DNA of 64,000 nucleotides from Bosea vestrisii (GTDB lineage: Bacteria; Pseudomonadota; Alphaproteobacteria; Rhizobiales; Beijerinckiaceae): positions 3,038,001-3,102,000 of the forward strand of contig NZ_CP126307.1 in NCBI RefSeq assembly GCF_030144325.1. Direction: 5' to 3'. Each line of letters opens with the position of its first letter. Positions within the stretch are counted from its first letter, which is position 1. Shown here one piece after another: positions 25,069-33,139 of this stretch. Both the position numbers and the translations under genes were made by a program. The notes beneath the pieces are model-generated. The model was not told the DNA's origin, made no database searches, and saw only the letters and a program-made list of their open reading frames with translations.

Positions 25069-26313
25069 ATGCGGACGCGTTCGCTCTTCATGGTTCTGGC
25101 GGCGGCCCTGCTCCTGCTCGCGACGGGCGGGCCGACCTCGATCGCCCAGAACCCGATGCCACCGGGTCGGATACCGTCGCCGCCGCCGCAGGGCCGCAGC
25201 CTGTTCAACATGTTCTGGCAGATTCCGGAGCGGCCGGCAGTCCAGCAACGGCAGCCCCGCGAGCGAGTCGCTCCAGCGCCGCGCCAGGCGCCGACACGTG
25301 TTGTCGTCCGTGACGATCCGGTCATCCCCAAGGTCGACGTCAACCATCATGTGCTGGTGATCGGCGACACGCTGGCCGGGCAGATTGCCGAAGGGCTGCA
25401 GGACAGCTTGGGTGACCGCGCCGATGTCGCGGTGGTGAACAAGACCAAGGCCGATAGCGGGCTGGTCCGGACCGATTTCTACGACTGGCCGAAGGCGGCC
25501 GGGGAGTTCCTCGCGGCCGATGCCAAGGTCATGGTTGGGGTCATCAGCCTCGGTCCGAACGATCGCCAGGTGATCCGCGAAGGCGACGTCACGCACGAAC
25601 CTCTGAGCGAGCGCTGGCTCCAGCTCTACAAGACCAGGATCGACGCCATTGCCTCCGCCTTCAGCGCCAAGCGGGTGCCGCTGATCTGGGTCGGCGCGCC
25701 GCCGATGCAGAATCCCCGGCTATCGGCCGACCTGATCACGCTGAACGACCTCTTCCGCAAGGGCGTGGAAGCGGGCGGCGGCCAGTATGTCGACCTCTGG
25801 GCCGCTTATGTCGACGGCGAGAACCGCTATACCGCGACCGGGCCGGATGTGAACGGGCAGATCGCCAAGCTCCGGCTCGGCGACGGCGTCCATTTCACCA
25901 GGGCCGGCGCCCGCAAAGCCGCGCATTTCGTCGATGTCGTCGTTCGCCGTCTGTTGGAGGGCACGCCGACGCAGAATGTCATCGCCCTGCCGACCTCGCC
26001 CGAGACCGGCGCCCCGCTCGCACCCGACCTGCAGCCGGGCGGCGTCGAGCGCCTGATCGACCGCATGGTCAGCGGCCTGCCCGCCGATCTCCAGCTCATT
26101 CCGGTTGCCCCGCCAAGACCGCTCGCTGGACCGATTCTGCCCCTGACCGGTGCGGTTGCGGGCAGCGGCGATACGGTACTGATCACCTCGGTGCAGGAGG
26201 CGCGTGGTCGCGGCGATGTCGCAGCCCAGCTCGACCGCGTCTTCGGCCAGGGGATCGCACCCGAGCCGCGCCCCGGTCGTGCCGACGATTTCAGCTGGCC
26301 TCGGTCGAACTAG
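25069..26313 (+). CDS. DUF459 (SGNH hydrolase-like) secreted protein
   Basis: A 414-residue protein with a signal peptide (LFMVLAAALLLLATGG) and a Pro/Arg/Gln-rich linker to about residue 85. The SGNH-like core has VLVIGDTLAGQ as block I, LGPND as block III and DGVHFTRAG as the last block. Block I has Thr instead of the usual catalytic Ser, as can occur in DUF459 proteins, so activity is doubtful. It follows the transglycosylase gene by 68 bases and may act at the cell wall. Confidence 0.8.
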   Translation: MRTRSLFMVLAAALLLLATGGPTSIAQNPMPPGRIPSPPPQGRSLFNMFWQIPERPAVQQRQPRERVAPAPRQAPTRVVVRDDPVIPKVDVNHHVLVIGDTLAGQIAEGLQDSLGDRADVAVVNKTKADSGLVRTDFYDWPKAAGEFLAADAKVMVGVISLGPNDRQVIREGDVTHEPLSERWLQLYKTRIDAIASAFSAKRVPLIWVGAPPMQNPRLSADLITLNDLFRKGVEAGGGQYVDLWAAYVDGENRYTATGPDVNGQIAKLRLGDGVHFTRAGARKAAHFVDVVVRRLLEGTPTQNVIALPTSPETGAPLAPDLQPGGVERLIDRMVSGLPADLQLIPVAPPRPLAGPILPLTGAVAGSGDTVLITSVQEARGRGDVAAQLDRVFGQGIAPEPRPGRADDFSWPRSN

Positions 26314-27464
26314 TCGAGCTGAAAGCGTTCGAAGCGCTGCATCTCCTCGTCGACCTGCCGCTTCAGCTCGGGCGACGGTTCGGGCTCCAGCCAAGTCCAT
26401 TGCTGCACCAGCAGCTTACGCGCCGCCCGGTCGGCCTTGAGATCGGCAACGGCTACGATGCGGTCCCCCGCCAGCACCGGCAGGCCGAAATAGCCGAAGA
26501 CGCGCTTCTCCTTCGGTAGGTAGGCTTCGAATATGTGATCGTAGCCGAAGAACAGCTTCAGGCGCTTGCGCTGGATAACCAGCGGATCGAAGGGCGAGAG
26601 GATGTGGACGAGCCCCTCATCCGAGGGGGTAACGGGCGCCAGAGCGTCCGGCCGTGCCCAATGCGGTGTCTTCTCCGCGCCCTCGATCGCGACCGGCACG
26701 AGCTCCTTGCGCCTCATACGCCCGGCGATCAGCTCTGCGACCGCCTTCTTGCTGGGCGCATCGAGATGGCAGATCGAGTCGAGGCTGACGATACCCTGCG
26801 CTTGCAGGGCGCGGTCCAGCTTGTAGGCGGCGATCTGTCGTTCGGAGGCCGGCGTTGGCCGCTTCTCCCAGCCAAAATGCCGATCCATGAGCTCATAGGT
26901 CTTAAGCATGCCGGAGCGTGCCGAGATGACGAGCTCGCCATCGTAGAAGGCCCGTTCGAGCAAGCCCTTGGACGGCTTCTTGCTCGCCCAGAGATGCGTC
27001 TTCTCGACCAGCACGTCGGTGTCGATGTCGCGAATGGTGAGCGCGCCGTCCTTGCGGATGCGACGCAGCAGCTTGCGTGTCTCCTCACCATTGCCGACCG
27101 CGGCCCAGCGCTTCGGCTCGGCGCGATGCGCCTTCATCGCCGGCAGGAAATAACGGAGGTCGGCTGTGGGCGCATAGGACAGAGCATGCGTCCAGTACTC
27201 GAACACCGACTTGTCCAGTGACTGCGCCTGCGCGAGGTCATCGCGGCGGTAACCCGGGATGCGGCTGTAGAGGATGTGGTGGTGGCAGCGCTCGACCACG
27301 TTGATCGTGTCGATCTGGACATAGCCGAGATGGCTAACCGCGGCCGCCGTCGCCTCAGGCCCGGAGCCGAAGGGCTCTCGCGCATCTAGTTTCTGGGCTT
27401 TGAGCCAGATCCGGCGCGCTTGTGCCTTGTCGAGCTTCAGGATTTTTCGCGGTCGCGTCGCCAT
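26310..27464 (-). CDS. YcaQ-like winged-helix protein (possible DNA glycosylase)
   Basis: A 384-residue protein of the HTH_42/YcaQ family. The segment AAVSHLGYVQIDTINVVERCHHHILYSRI and the later ILSPFDPLVIQRKRLKLFFGYDHIFEAYLP are family hallmarks. E. coli YcaQ unhooks interstrand crosslinks; whether this relative does so is unknown. It overlaps the DUF459 gene by four bases tail to tail. The start ATG 27464 is the first in frame. Confidence 0.82.
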   Translation of the reverse strand: MATRPRKILKLDKAQARRIWLKAQKLDAREPFGSGPEATAAAVSHLGYVQIDTINVVERCHHHILYSRIPGYRRDDLAQAQSLDKSVFEYWTHALSYAPTADLRYFLPAMKAHRAEPKRWAAVGNGEETRKLLRRIRKDGALTIRDIDTDVLVEKTHLWASKKPSKGLLERAFYDGELVISARSGMLKTYELMDRHFGWEKRPTPASERQIAAYKLDRALQAQGIVSLDSICHLDAPSKKAVAELIAGRMRRKELVPVAIEGAEKTPHWARPDALAPVTPSDEGLVHILSPFDPLVIQRKRLKLFFGYDHIFEAYLPKEKRVFGYFGLPVLAGDRIVAVADLKADRAARKLLVQQWTWLEPEPSPELKRQVDEEMQRFERFQLD

Positions 27465-27553
27465 GACCGCAAGCTAGCCATGCCGCGGCCAAAGGTTAAG
27501 GCGCTCCCCCGCCACCTGCTGACATATCATGGCGGTGGTCTTTCCTCGGCTGC

Positions 27554-27829
27554 CTAGTCCGCAGCGGACAACGCCAGCGCCAACGCCTCCGGCGTCAGCT
27601 CCGCCAGCCCCATCTGCACCTTGAAGGCCCTGGTCTTCTCACCAGGCTTCATCACCAGGATCACCGTCTCGGTACCCGGGCAGGCGGGATCGGCGCAGAG
27701 GATCTCGTTGATAGCGATCACAGCGTTGTCGGGCAGGCCGAGCAGCTCGCGCACCTGCCGCTTGATCTGCGCCGCGGCATCGGCCCCGGCGGCGTCGCGC
27801 TTGTCCCTGCCGAACAGGCCGAAGCGCAT
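27554..27829 (-). CDS. Small conserved protein with a CxxxxCPGTE motif
   Basis: A 91-residue, probably cytoplasmic protein of unknown function. The centre reads EILCADPACPGTETVILVM, with C45-x4-C50 as its only cysteines, flanked by a predicted helix (QIKRQVRELLGL) and strands. It starts six bases after the WD40 gene and ends the zinc-type operon, so a metal-related or redox role is suggested by context only. It is not a recognised family to me. Confidence 0.7.
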   Translation of the reverse strand: MRFGLFGRDKRDAAGADAAAQIKRQVRELLGLPDNAVIAINEILCADPACPGTETVILVMKPGEKTRAFKVQMGLAELTPEALALALSAAD

Positions 27830-27835
27830 CGCCGC

Positions 27836-28846
27836 TCAGCCGCCCGGAAGGGTCAACACGCCGGCCGCGCCGTCTTCGGCGCCGAAGGCGAGGCGCTTGC
27901 CGAGCTTGTCCCAGGCGAAGGCGGTGATGCCGCTGCCGCGCTGTGCCGGCCGCACCAGCAGTTCCGAGGCGTCGGTCAGGCGCACCATCAGGATGCAGCC
28001 GTCATCGTAGCCGATCGCCAATACCAGCGCCTTCGGATGGAAGGCGACGCGGGTGACCTTGGCGTGGCGCGCGCCGCATTCGCGCGGCGCCTTGCCGGTT
28101 GGCCCGTCGCCCTGGAAGGGCCAGACGATCGCGGCGTCGGCTCCCGACGATGCGAGCCAGAGCCCGTCATGCGACCAGGACAGCGAGCGAGGCTTGGCCG
28201 GGTAGCCGGTCATGCGCATATGGCTCGGCTTGTCGCCGAGGCGCCAGCCATGCAGCGCGTTCTCCTGCATCGCGCTGACGACGAAACGCCCGTCAGGCGA
28301 CCAGGTCACCTCGAGATGCGAGCCCTTCCAGTCGAGGAAGTCGGGCTTGGCCTCGGTGTTGGGATACCAGAGCAGCACACCGTTCATCTGCGCGATGGCG
28401 AGGCGGTAGCCCTTCGGCGCGAAGGCGAGGCCCTGCGGCGTCGAGGCGACCTCGATCGACCTGAGCTTGCCCTTGTCGTCACGCGCATGGACGGTGCGGC
28501 CCGTGTTCCAGGCGAGGCTGCCGGCGGCCGATACAGTCACGGCATCGATCCAGCGCCGCTTCGGATCGAGTGCGAGTTCCTGCGGCTCGCCATCGGCTGA
28601 TGTCGCGACGACGCGGCCGTCATCGCCGCCGCTGATCAGCCGCGCGCCATCCGAGACGGCAGAGAGCAGACCGCCGCGATTGGCCTCGACGCTCTCCGTC
28701 TCGCCATCGCGCCAGCGCAGCACGCGCCCGTCGGAAAGCGCGAAGGCCAGCGTCTGCTTCAGCCAGAAGGCGCCGACGACGTGCTCGCCAGCTTCGACGG
28801 GAACGACATGCTCGCGCAGCGAGACGGGTTTGGTGATGGTCTCCAT
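27836..28846 (-). CDS. WD40-repeat beta-propeller protein
   Basis: A 336-residue protein with repeated WD40-like blades, such as LEVTWSPDGRFVVSAMQENALHGWRL and RSLSWSHDGLWLASSGADAAIVWPF. No signal peptide is seen, so it is probably cytoplasmic. WD40 proteins usually act as scaffolds. It lies 16-58 bases after cobW, depending on the frameshift, and six bases before the small Cys-motif gene, which suggests a shared operon with zinc handling. Confidence 0.82.
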   Translation of the reverse strand: METITKPVSLREHVVPVEAGEHVVGAFWLKQTLAFALSDGRVLRWRDGETESVEANRGGLLSAVSDGARLISGGDDGRVVATSADGEPQELALDPKRRWIDAVTVSAAGSLAWNTGRTVHARDDKGKLRSIEVASTPQGLAFAPKGYRLAIAQMNGVLLWYPNTEAKPDFLDWKGSHLEVTWSPDGRFVVSAMQENALHGWRLGDKPSHMRMTGYPAKPRSLSWSHDGLWLASSGADAAIVWPFQGDGPTGKAPRECGARHAKVTRVAFHPKALVLAIGYDDGCILMVRLTDASELLVRPAQRGSGITAFAWDKLGKRLAFGAEDGAAGVLTLPGG

Positions 28847-28861
28847 GGCCTTGGCTTTAGC

Positions 28862-29825
28862 TCAAGCCGCGCAGGCCATGAACCCCTTTCGCAATGCCGC
28901 CTCGTCAAGATCGCGGCCGATGAAGACGAGGCGCGAGTTGCGCTCCTCCCCCCGCCTTCCAGTCGCGCTGCAGGTCGCCATCCAGGATCATGTGCACGCC
29001 CTGGAAGACGAAGCGGCGCGGCTCGTCCTTGAAGGCCAAAATGCCCTTGGAACGCAGGATGTTCGGACCCTGCACCTGGCTGATGTCGTTGATCCAGGGC
29101 ATGAACTTCTCCGGATCGACATCGCCGGGGATCGTGAACGACATCGAGCGGACATCATCGGAATGGTGATGATGGTGGCCGGATTCGAGGAAGTCCGGCT
29201 CGATGTCGAGGATGCGGTCGAGATCGAAGGCGTTGCGGTCGAGCAGCTCGGCGATCGGCAGGTCGCAGCGCGTCGTCTTGTGCAGCTTGGCATAGGGGTT
29301 GATCGCGCGGATCGCCGCCTCGACCTCGGCAAGCCCTTCGGCGCTGACGAGATCGGTCTTGTTCAGGATGATCACATCGGCGAAGGCGATCTGGTTCTTC
29401 GCCTCCGGCGCGTCCTTGAGCCGGTCCTGCAGCCACTTCGCATCGGTGACGGTCACGACCGCATCAAGTTTGGTGGCGTCGCCGACATCCTGGTCGACGA
29501 AGAAGGTTTGGGCGACCGGGGCGGGATCGGCGAGGCCGGTGGTCTCGACGATGATCGCATCGAACTTGCCCTTGCGCTTCATCAAGCCGTCGAGGATGCG
29601 GATCAGGTCACCGCGCACCGTGCAGCAGATGCAGCCATTGTTCATCTCGAACACTTCCTCGTCGGCACCGACGACGAGGTCGCCATCGATGCCGGTCTCG
29701 CCGAACTCGTTGACGATCACGGCAAATTTCTTGCCGTGATCCTCGGTGAGGATGCGGTTGAGGAGCGTGGTCTTGCCGGCGCCCAGATAGCCGGTGAGCA
29801 CCGTGACGGGAATCTTCTCGGACAT
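28862..29825 (-). CDS. CobW/COG0523 GTPase, probable zinc chaperone, with C-terminal frameshift
   Basis: The protein has Walker A GYLGAGKTT (12-20), the metal motif GCICC (64-68), NKTD, and a histidine run near 217-221. COG0523 proteins move metals to client enzymes; zinc is likely here because zinc-type ABC genes precede it. The frame as given ends at 28905 in an unrelated tail. Deleting one G from the G6 run (C6 at 28948-28953 on plus) gives the family-like end GEERNSRLVFIGRDLDE and a stop at 28862. Confidence 0.85.
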
Positions 29826-29867
29826 GACTAGAACCTGGTTGGCGGCGCTGCTGCAATCGCGGACCGG

Positions 29868-30776
29868 TCAGGCCGGGCCGCCGACGAGCGCCTTTTCGAT
29901 CTGGCTTATATTGTATTTCATCATCGCGATGTAAGTCCCGGCCGGACCGTTCGCAGCCGAGAGCGCATCCGAATAGAGCCGCCCGCCGATCTTCGCCCCG
30001 CTCTCTTTGGCTATCTGCTCGGCCAGGCGCGGATTGGTGATGTTTTCGAGGAAGACCGCCGGCATCTTCTCCGCCTTGATCTGGCGGATGATGCGCGCGA
30101 CGTCCTTGGCCGAGGCCTCTGCTTCGGTCGAGACGCCCTGCGGTGCGATGAACGCGATGCCGTAGGCTTTGACGAAATAGCCGAAGGCGTCGTGCGAGGT
30201 GATCGCCTTGCGCCGCTCCGCCGGGATGCGCGCGACCGCAGCCTTGATCTCGGCCTCGAGCGCATCGAGCTTCGTAAGATAAGCGGCGGCATTGGCCTCG
30301 TAGATCGCCTTGCCGGCAGCGTCGGCTGCAACCAGCGCATCGCGGACATTGCCGACATAGATCTTGGCATTGGCGACGCTCTGCCAGGCATGCGGATCCT
30401 CGCCGCCATGGCCGTGACCGTGATCGTCGGCCAGCTTTTGCGGGGTGATGCCTGTGGTCGCGGTGGCGATCGTCGCCTTGGTGCCCGACGACTTGATCAA
30501 GCGGGTCAGCCAGCCCTCGAACTTCAGACCGTTGACGACGACGAGCTTCGCGCCCGCGACCGTCTTCGCATCGGCCGGCGTCGGCGAATAGACATGGGCG
30601 TCGCCATCGGGCCCGACCAGCAGCGCCACGGAAACCCGCTCGCCCCCGATCTCGCGTACGAAGTCGCCGAGGATCGAGAAGCTCGCGACCACGGACAGTT
30701 TCTCCTGGGCCAGGCCCGGCAGCGGCAGGACGGCACCGGCGGCAAGGCCGAGAAGAACGGAGCGGCGGTTCAGCAT
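29868..30776 (-). CDS. Zinc/manganese-type ABC transporter binding protein
   Basis: A 302-residue periplasmic cluster A-I binding protein (ZnuA/AztC-like). A signal peptide ends near LPGLAQ. Metal ligands include the histidine in DAHVYSP, a His-rich loop DDHGHGHGGEDPHAW, the histidine in ITSHDAFGY and an aspartate near the C terminus. The His-rich loop favours zinc over manganese. It follows the permease gene after 36 bases, where an AT-rich motif may give it its own promoter. Confidence 0.88.
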   Translation of the reverse strand: MLNRRSVLLGLAAGAVLPLPGLAQEKLSVVASFSILGDFVREIGGERVSVALLVGPDGDAHVYSPTPADAKTVAGAKLVVVNGLKFEGWLTRLIKSSGTKATIATATTGITPQKLADDHGHGHGGEDPHAWQSVANAKIYVGNVRDALVAADAAGKAIYEANAAAYLTKLDALEAEIKAAVARIPAERRKAITSHDAFGYFVKAYGIAFIAPQGVSTEAEASAKDVARIIRQIKAEKMPAVFLENITNPRLAEQIAKESGAKIGGRLYSDALSAANGPAGTYIAMMKYNISQIEKALVGGPA

Positions 30777-30791
30777 GGCATCTCTCGCGCT

Positions 30792-30811
30792 ATATGAAAC
30801 AGTATAACATA
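30792..30811 (-). promoter_or_regulatory. AT-rich candidate Zur-type site before the binding-protein gene
   Basis: On the plus strand the site reads ATATGAAACAGTATAA plus CATA. It forms an imperfect 9-1-9 inverted repeat at 30793-30811 and shares 11 of 16 bases with 32619-32634 at the head of the operon. AT-rich palindromes are typical of Zur targets. Assignment is tentative. Confidence 0.35.
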
Positions 30812-30812
30812 A

Positions 30813-31688
30813 CTAGCGCTGGAGATGGGCCCTCGGCAAGAGGCGTCGCGCAAGGCCGCCCTGCGATCCCAGCAGGAGCGAGCCGAGATAGAGCGCGCCA
30901 GCCGACAGGATGATCGCCGGTCCAGCCGGAAGATTGCTGCCGGCGGCATAGGAGGCGACGAGGCCGATATAGCCGGACGCCATGCCAAAGCCGGAGGCCA
31001 GCAGGATCAGCCGGGTAATGTCGGCGGTCCAGAACCGCGCCGCGGCGGCCGGCAGCATCATCAGGCCGACCGCGAGCAGCGTGCCGAGCGCATGGAAGCC
31101 GGCAACGAGGTTGAGCACGACGAGGCCGAGGAAGGTCAGGTGCACGACGCCGCCTGAACGACTGACCGAACGCAGGAAGCCGGGATCGACGCATTCGAGC
31201 ACAAGCGGGCGGTAGACCAGCGCCAGCACGCCGAGCGTCAGGCTGGCGACGCTGGAGAGCAGCACCAGCACATCGTCGTCGAGCGCCAGCACATTGCCGA
31301 ACAGCACGTGGAAGAGGTCGACCGCCGAGCCGCGCAGCGAGACCAGGGTGACGCCGAGCGCCAGCGAGATCAGGTAGAAGGCGGCCAGCGAGGCGTCTTC
31401 CTTGAGCACGGTCAGGCGCGCGACGGCGCCGGCGGCGAGCGCGACCGCGAAACCGGCCACGAGCCCGCCCAGCGTCATCGCCGGCAGCGAGAAGCCCGCG
31501 ACGAGATAGCCGAGCGCCGCGCCCGGCAGGATCGCATGCGCCATGGCGTCGCCGGTCAGGCTCATCCGCCGCAGCATCAGGAAGACGCCGACTGGCGCGC
31601 CGGAGACCGACAGCGCGATCACGCCGACCAGCGCCCGGCGCATGAAGTCGAATTCGGCGAAGGGGCCGATCAGGAGGTCGTAGAGCAT
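30813..31688 (-). CDS. Zinc/manganese-type ABC transporter permease
   Basis: A 291-residue inner-membrane protein of the ABC-3 family (ZnuB/AztB) with about eight hydrophobic segments. Family stretches include RRMSLTGDAMAHAILPGAALGY near residue 45 and LLAVGLMMLPAAAARFW near residue 210. It would carry the metal delivered by the binding protein. It lies 25 bases after the ATPase gene on the minus strand. Confidence 0.92.
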   Translation of the reverse strand: MLYDLLIGPFAEFDFMRRALVGVIALSVSGAPVGVFLMLRRMSLTGDAMAHAILPGAALGYLVAGFSLPAMTLGGLVAGFAVALAAGAVARLTVLKEDASLAAFYLISLALGVTLVSLRGSAVDLFHVLFGNVLALDDDVLVLLSSVASLTLGVLALVYRPLVLECVDPGFLRSVSRSGGVVHLTFLGLVVLNLVAGFHALGTLLAVGLMMLPAAAARFWTADITRLILLASGFGMASGYIGLVASYAAGSNLPAGPAIILSAGALYLGSLLLGSQGGLARRLLPRAHLQR

Positions 31689-31713
31689 CGGCCTTGTCTT
31701 ATTGTCAGTGCGC

Positions 31714-32460
31714 TCAGGCGGCGCAGGGCGCGGCGTGGCTGTCGAAGGCCTCGACCATGCGGCGCGCCTTGAGCAGGTTGTTCGCCGTCAGCACCTCGCC
31801 GGTCTCGCCCCAGGCGATCGCCTCGCGCGCCAACAGCAGCGTCTGCGGGAAGGCGCGCTTCACCGTCTCGATATCGTGCAGCACGGCGACGACGGTCCGG
31901 CTCTCGCCATGCCAGCGCTGGACCAGCGCCAGCAGGTCGGCGCTGGTGCGGGCATCGATCGCCGTGAAAGGCTCGTCGAGCAGGATGATGTCGGCGTCCT
32001 GCAGCAGGAGCCGGGCGAACAGCGCCCGCTGCATCTGGCCGCCCGAGAGCGTGCCGATGCTGCGGTCCTCGAAGCCAGTGAGGCCGACGGCAGCGATCGC
32101 CGCCTCGATCTTACTGCGCTGGCCAAAGCCGATCCGGCCGAAGATGCCGGCCGTGCCCCATAGCCCCATCGCGACGAGATCGTAGACATGGATCGGGAAG
32201 GAGCGGTCGAGCTCGGCCGATTGCGGGAGATAGGCCAGGCGCTTGCCCTTGGCGAGCGCGATCGTGCCGTCGAGCGGCGCGAGCGCGCCGGCGATAGCCT
32301 TGAGCAGGGTCGATTTGCCGGCGCCGTTCGGCCCGACGATCGCGATCAGGCTGCCCGGCGCGATCTCGCCGGAGAGATGATGCACCGCCGGGTGGCGGTC
32401 ATAGCCGAGCGTCAGGTCGCTGAAACGGATGGCGGGCACGGGTTTTGTACTCTTGTTCAC
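31714..32460 (-). CDS. Zinc/manganese-type ABC transporter ATPase
   Basis: An ABC ATPase of about 248 residues with Walker A GPNGAGKST, signature LSGGQMQRALFARLL, Walker B ADIILLDEPFTAID and H-loop VLHDIETV, matching ZnuC/AztA proteins. GTG 32460 is preferred; TTG 32481 would overlap the small gene before it and lacks a good ribosome site. It powers the adjacent permease. Confidence 0.9.
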   Translation of the reverse strand: MNKSTKPVPAIRFSDLTLGYDRHPAVHHLSGEIAPGSLIAIVGPNGAGKSTLLKAIAGALAPLDGTIALAKGKRLAYLPQSAELDRSFPIHVYDLVAMGLWGTAGIFGRIGFGQRSKIEAAIAAVGLTGFEDRSIGTLSGGQMQRALFARLLLQDADIILLDEPFTAIDARTSADLLALVQRWHGESRTVVAVLHDIETVKRAFPQTLLLAREAIAWGETGEVLTANNLLKARRMVEAFDSHAAPCAA

Positions 32461-32470
32461 GCCAGATTCT

Positions 32471-32620
32471 TCATTGCGCAATGACGGCGAGGGTCGCCGC
32501 CCACAGCACCAGGATCACACCGAGCGCCAAGCCGAGCCGTTGCCCGGCCGAGAGCCGCAGCAGCGACCAGCCGGGGGCCTCGGCAGCAGACTGGCGGTGA
32601 TGGGCGTGATCATGAGCCAT
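32471..32620 (-). CDS. Tiny histidine-containing membrane protein at the head of the zinc operon
   Basis: A 49-residue frame starting MAHDHAHHRQ, with four histidines, followed by one membrane segment (LGLALGVILVLWAATLAVIA) at the C terminus. It ends 10 bases before the ATPase GTG. Upstream in-frame starts at 32644 and 32656 are possible, but an AT-rich motif overlaps that region. A metal-sensing or accessory role is inferred from composition and position; I do not recognise the family. Confidence 0.55.
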   Translation of the reverse strand: MAHDHAHHRQSAAEAPGWSLLRLSAGQRLGLALGVILVLWAATLAVIAQ

Positions 32621-32634
32621 ATCGAATGATATAA
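32619..32634 (-). promoter_or_regulatory. AT-rich candidate Zur-type site at the head of the zinc operon
   Basis: ATATCGAATGATATAA (plus strand) shares 11 of 16 bases with the site before the binding-protein gene and abuts the ATG at 32620. The region is strikingly AT-rich for this DNA. The plus strand also carries TATAAT at 32630-32635, a possible -10 element for the divergent small gene. Confidence 0.35.
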
Positions 32635-32734
32635 TGTTACGCATGGCCGCGAGCAAGCACGATGACGCTTGTCACGGGCGCCGAAGCGCGTCGATATCCA
32701 TCCTCGTCGGCTTCAGCCGGATGGGAGAGCATGC

Positions 32735-32998
32735 GTGAGCACCGAGCGGGTGACCTTCAAAGCGATACGCGACGGTGTCGCGACCGAGATGCCGGCCGAT
32801 GCGATCGAGGTCGTCCTGCCTGACGGCCTCAGCTTCCGGATCATGGCCTTTGCCGGCCGCAAGGGATCGGCCACCCTGCACATGCCGGCCGACGACCCGC
32901 AGGCACCGAGCTTCGACGTCTTCTGCGTCGAGCCTGGCGCGGCCAACACCCTGTTCATCTCCGTCGACCGGGCCCAGAAGCGCCAGATCGAGGGCTAG
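32735..32998 (+). CDS. Hypothetical small protein
   Basis: An 87-residue protein without signal or membrane segment, predicted to be mostly beta strands (IEVVLPDGLSFRIMAFAGRKGSATLHM). GGGAG about eight bases upstream supports GTG 32735; TTG 32669 is the alternative. It is divergent from the zinc operon and shares its AT-rich upstream region. I do not recognise it and propose no function. Confidence 0.55.
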   Translation: MSTERVTFKAIRDGVATEMPADAIEVVLPDGLSFRIMAFAGRKGSATLHMPADDPQAPSFDVFCVEPGAANTLFISVDRAQKRQIEG

Positions 32999-33139
32999 CG
33001 GCCCTCGCTCCTGGCCCATCTCGAAACTCGCTGCGGCGCGCCAGATGGCGGTGGTTTCGAGAACCGGAGCGCAGCGGACATTGGTCCGTGAGCACCGGAA
33101 GCGCAGAAAACGCCGCCAGATGGCCGCCGCAGTAGAGTT

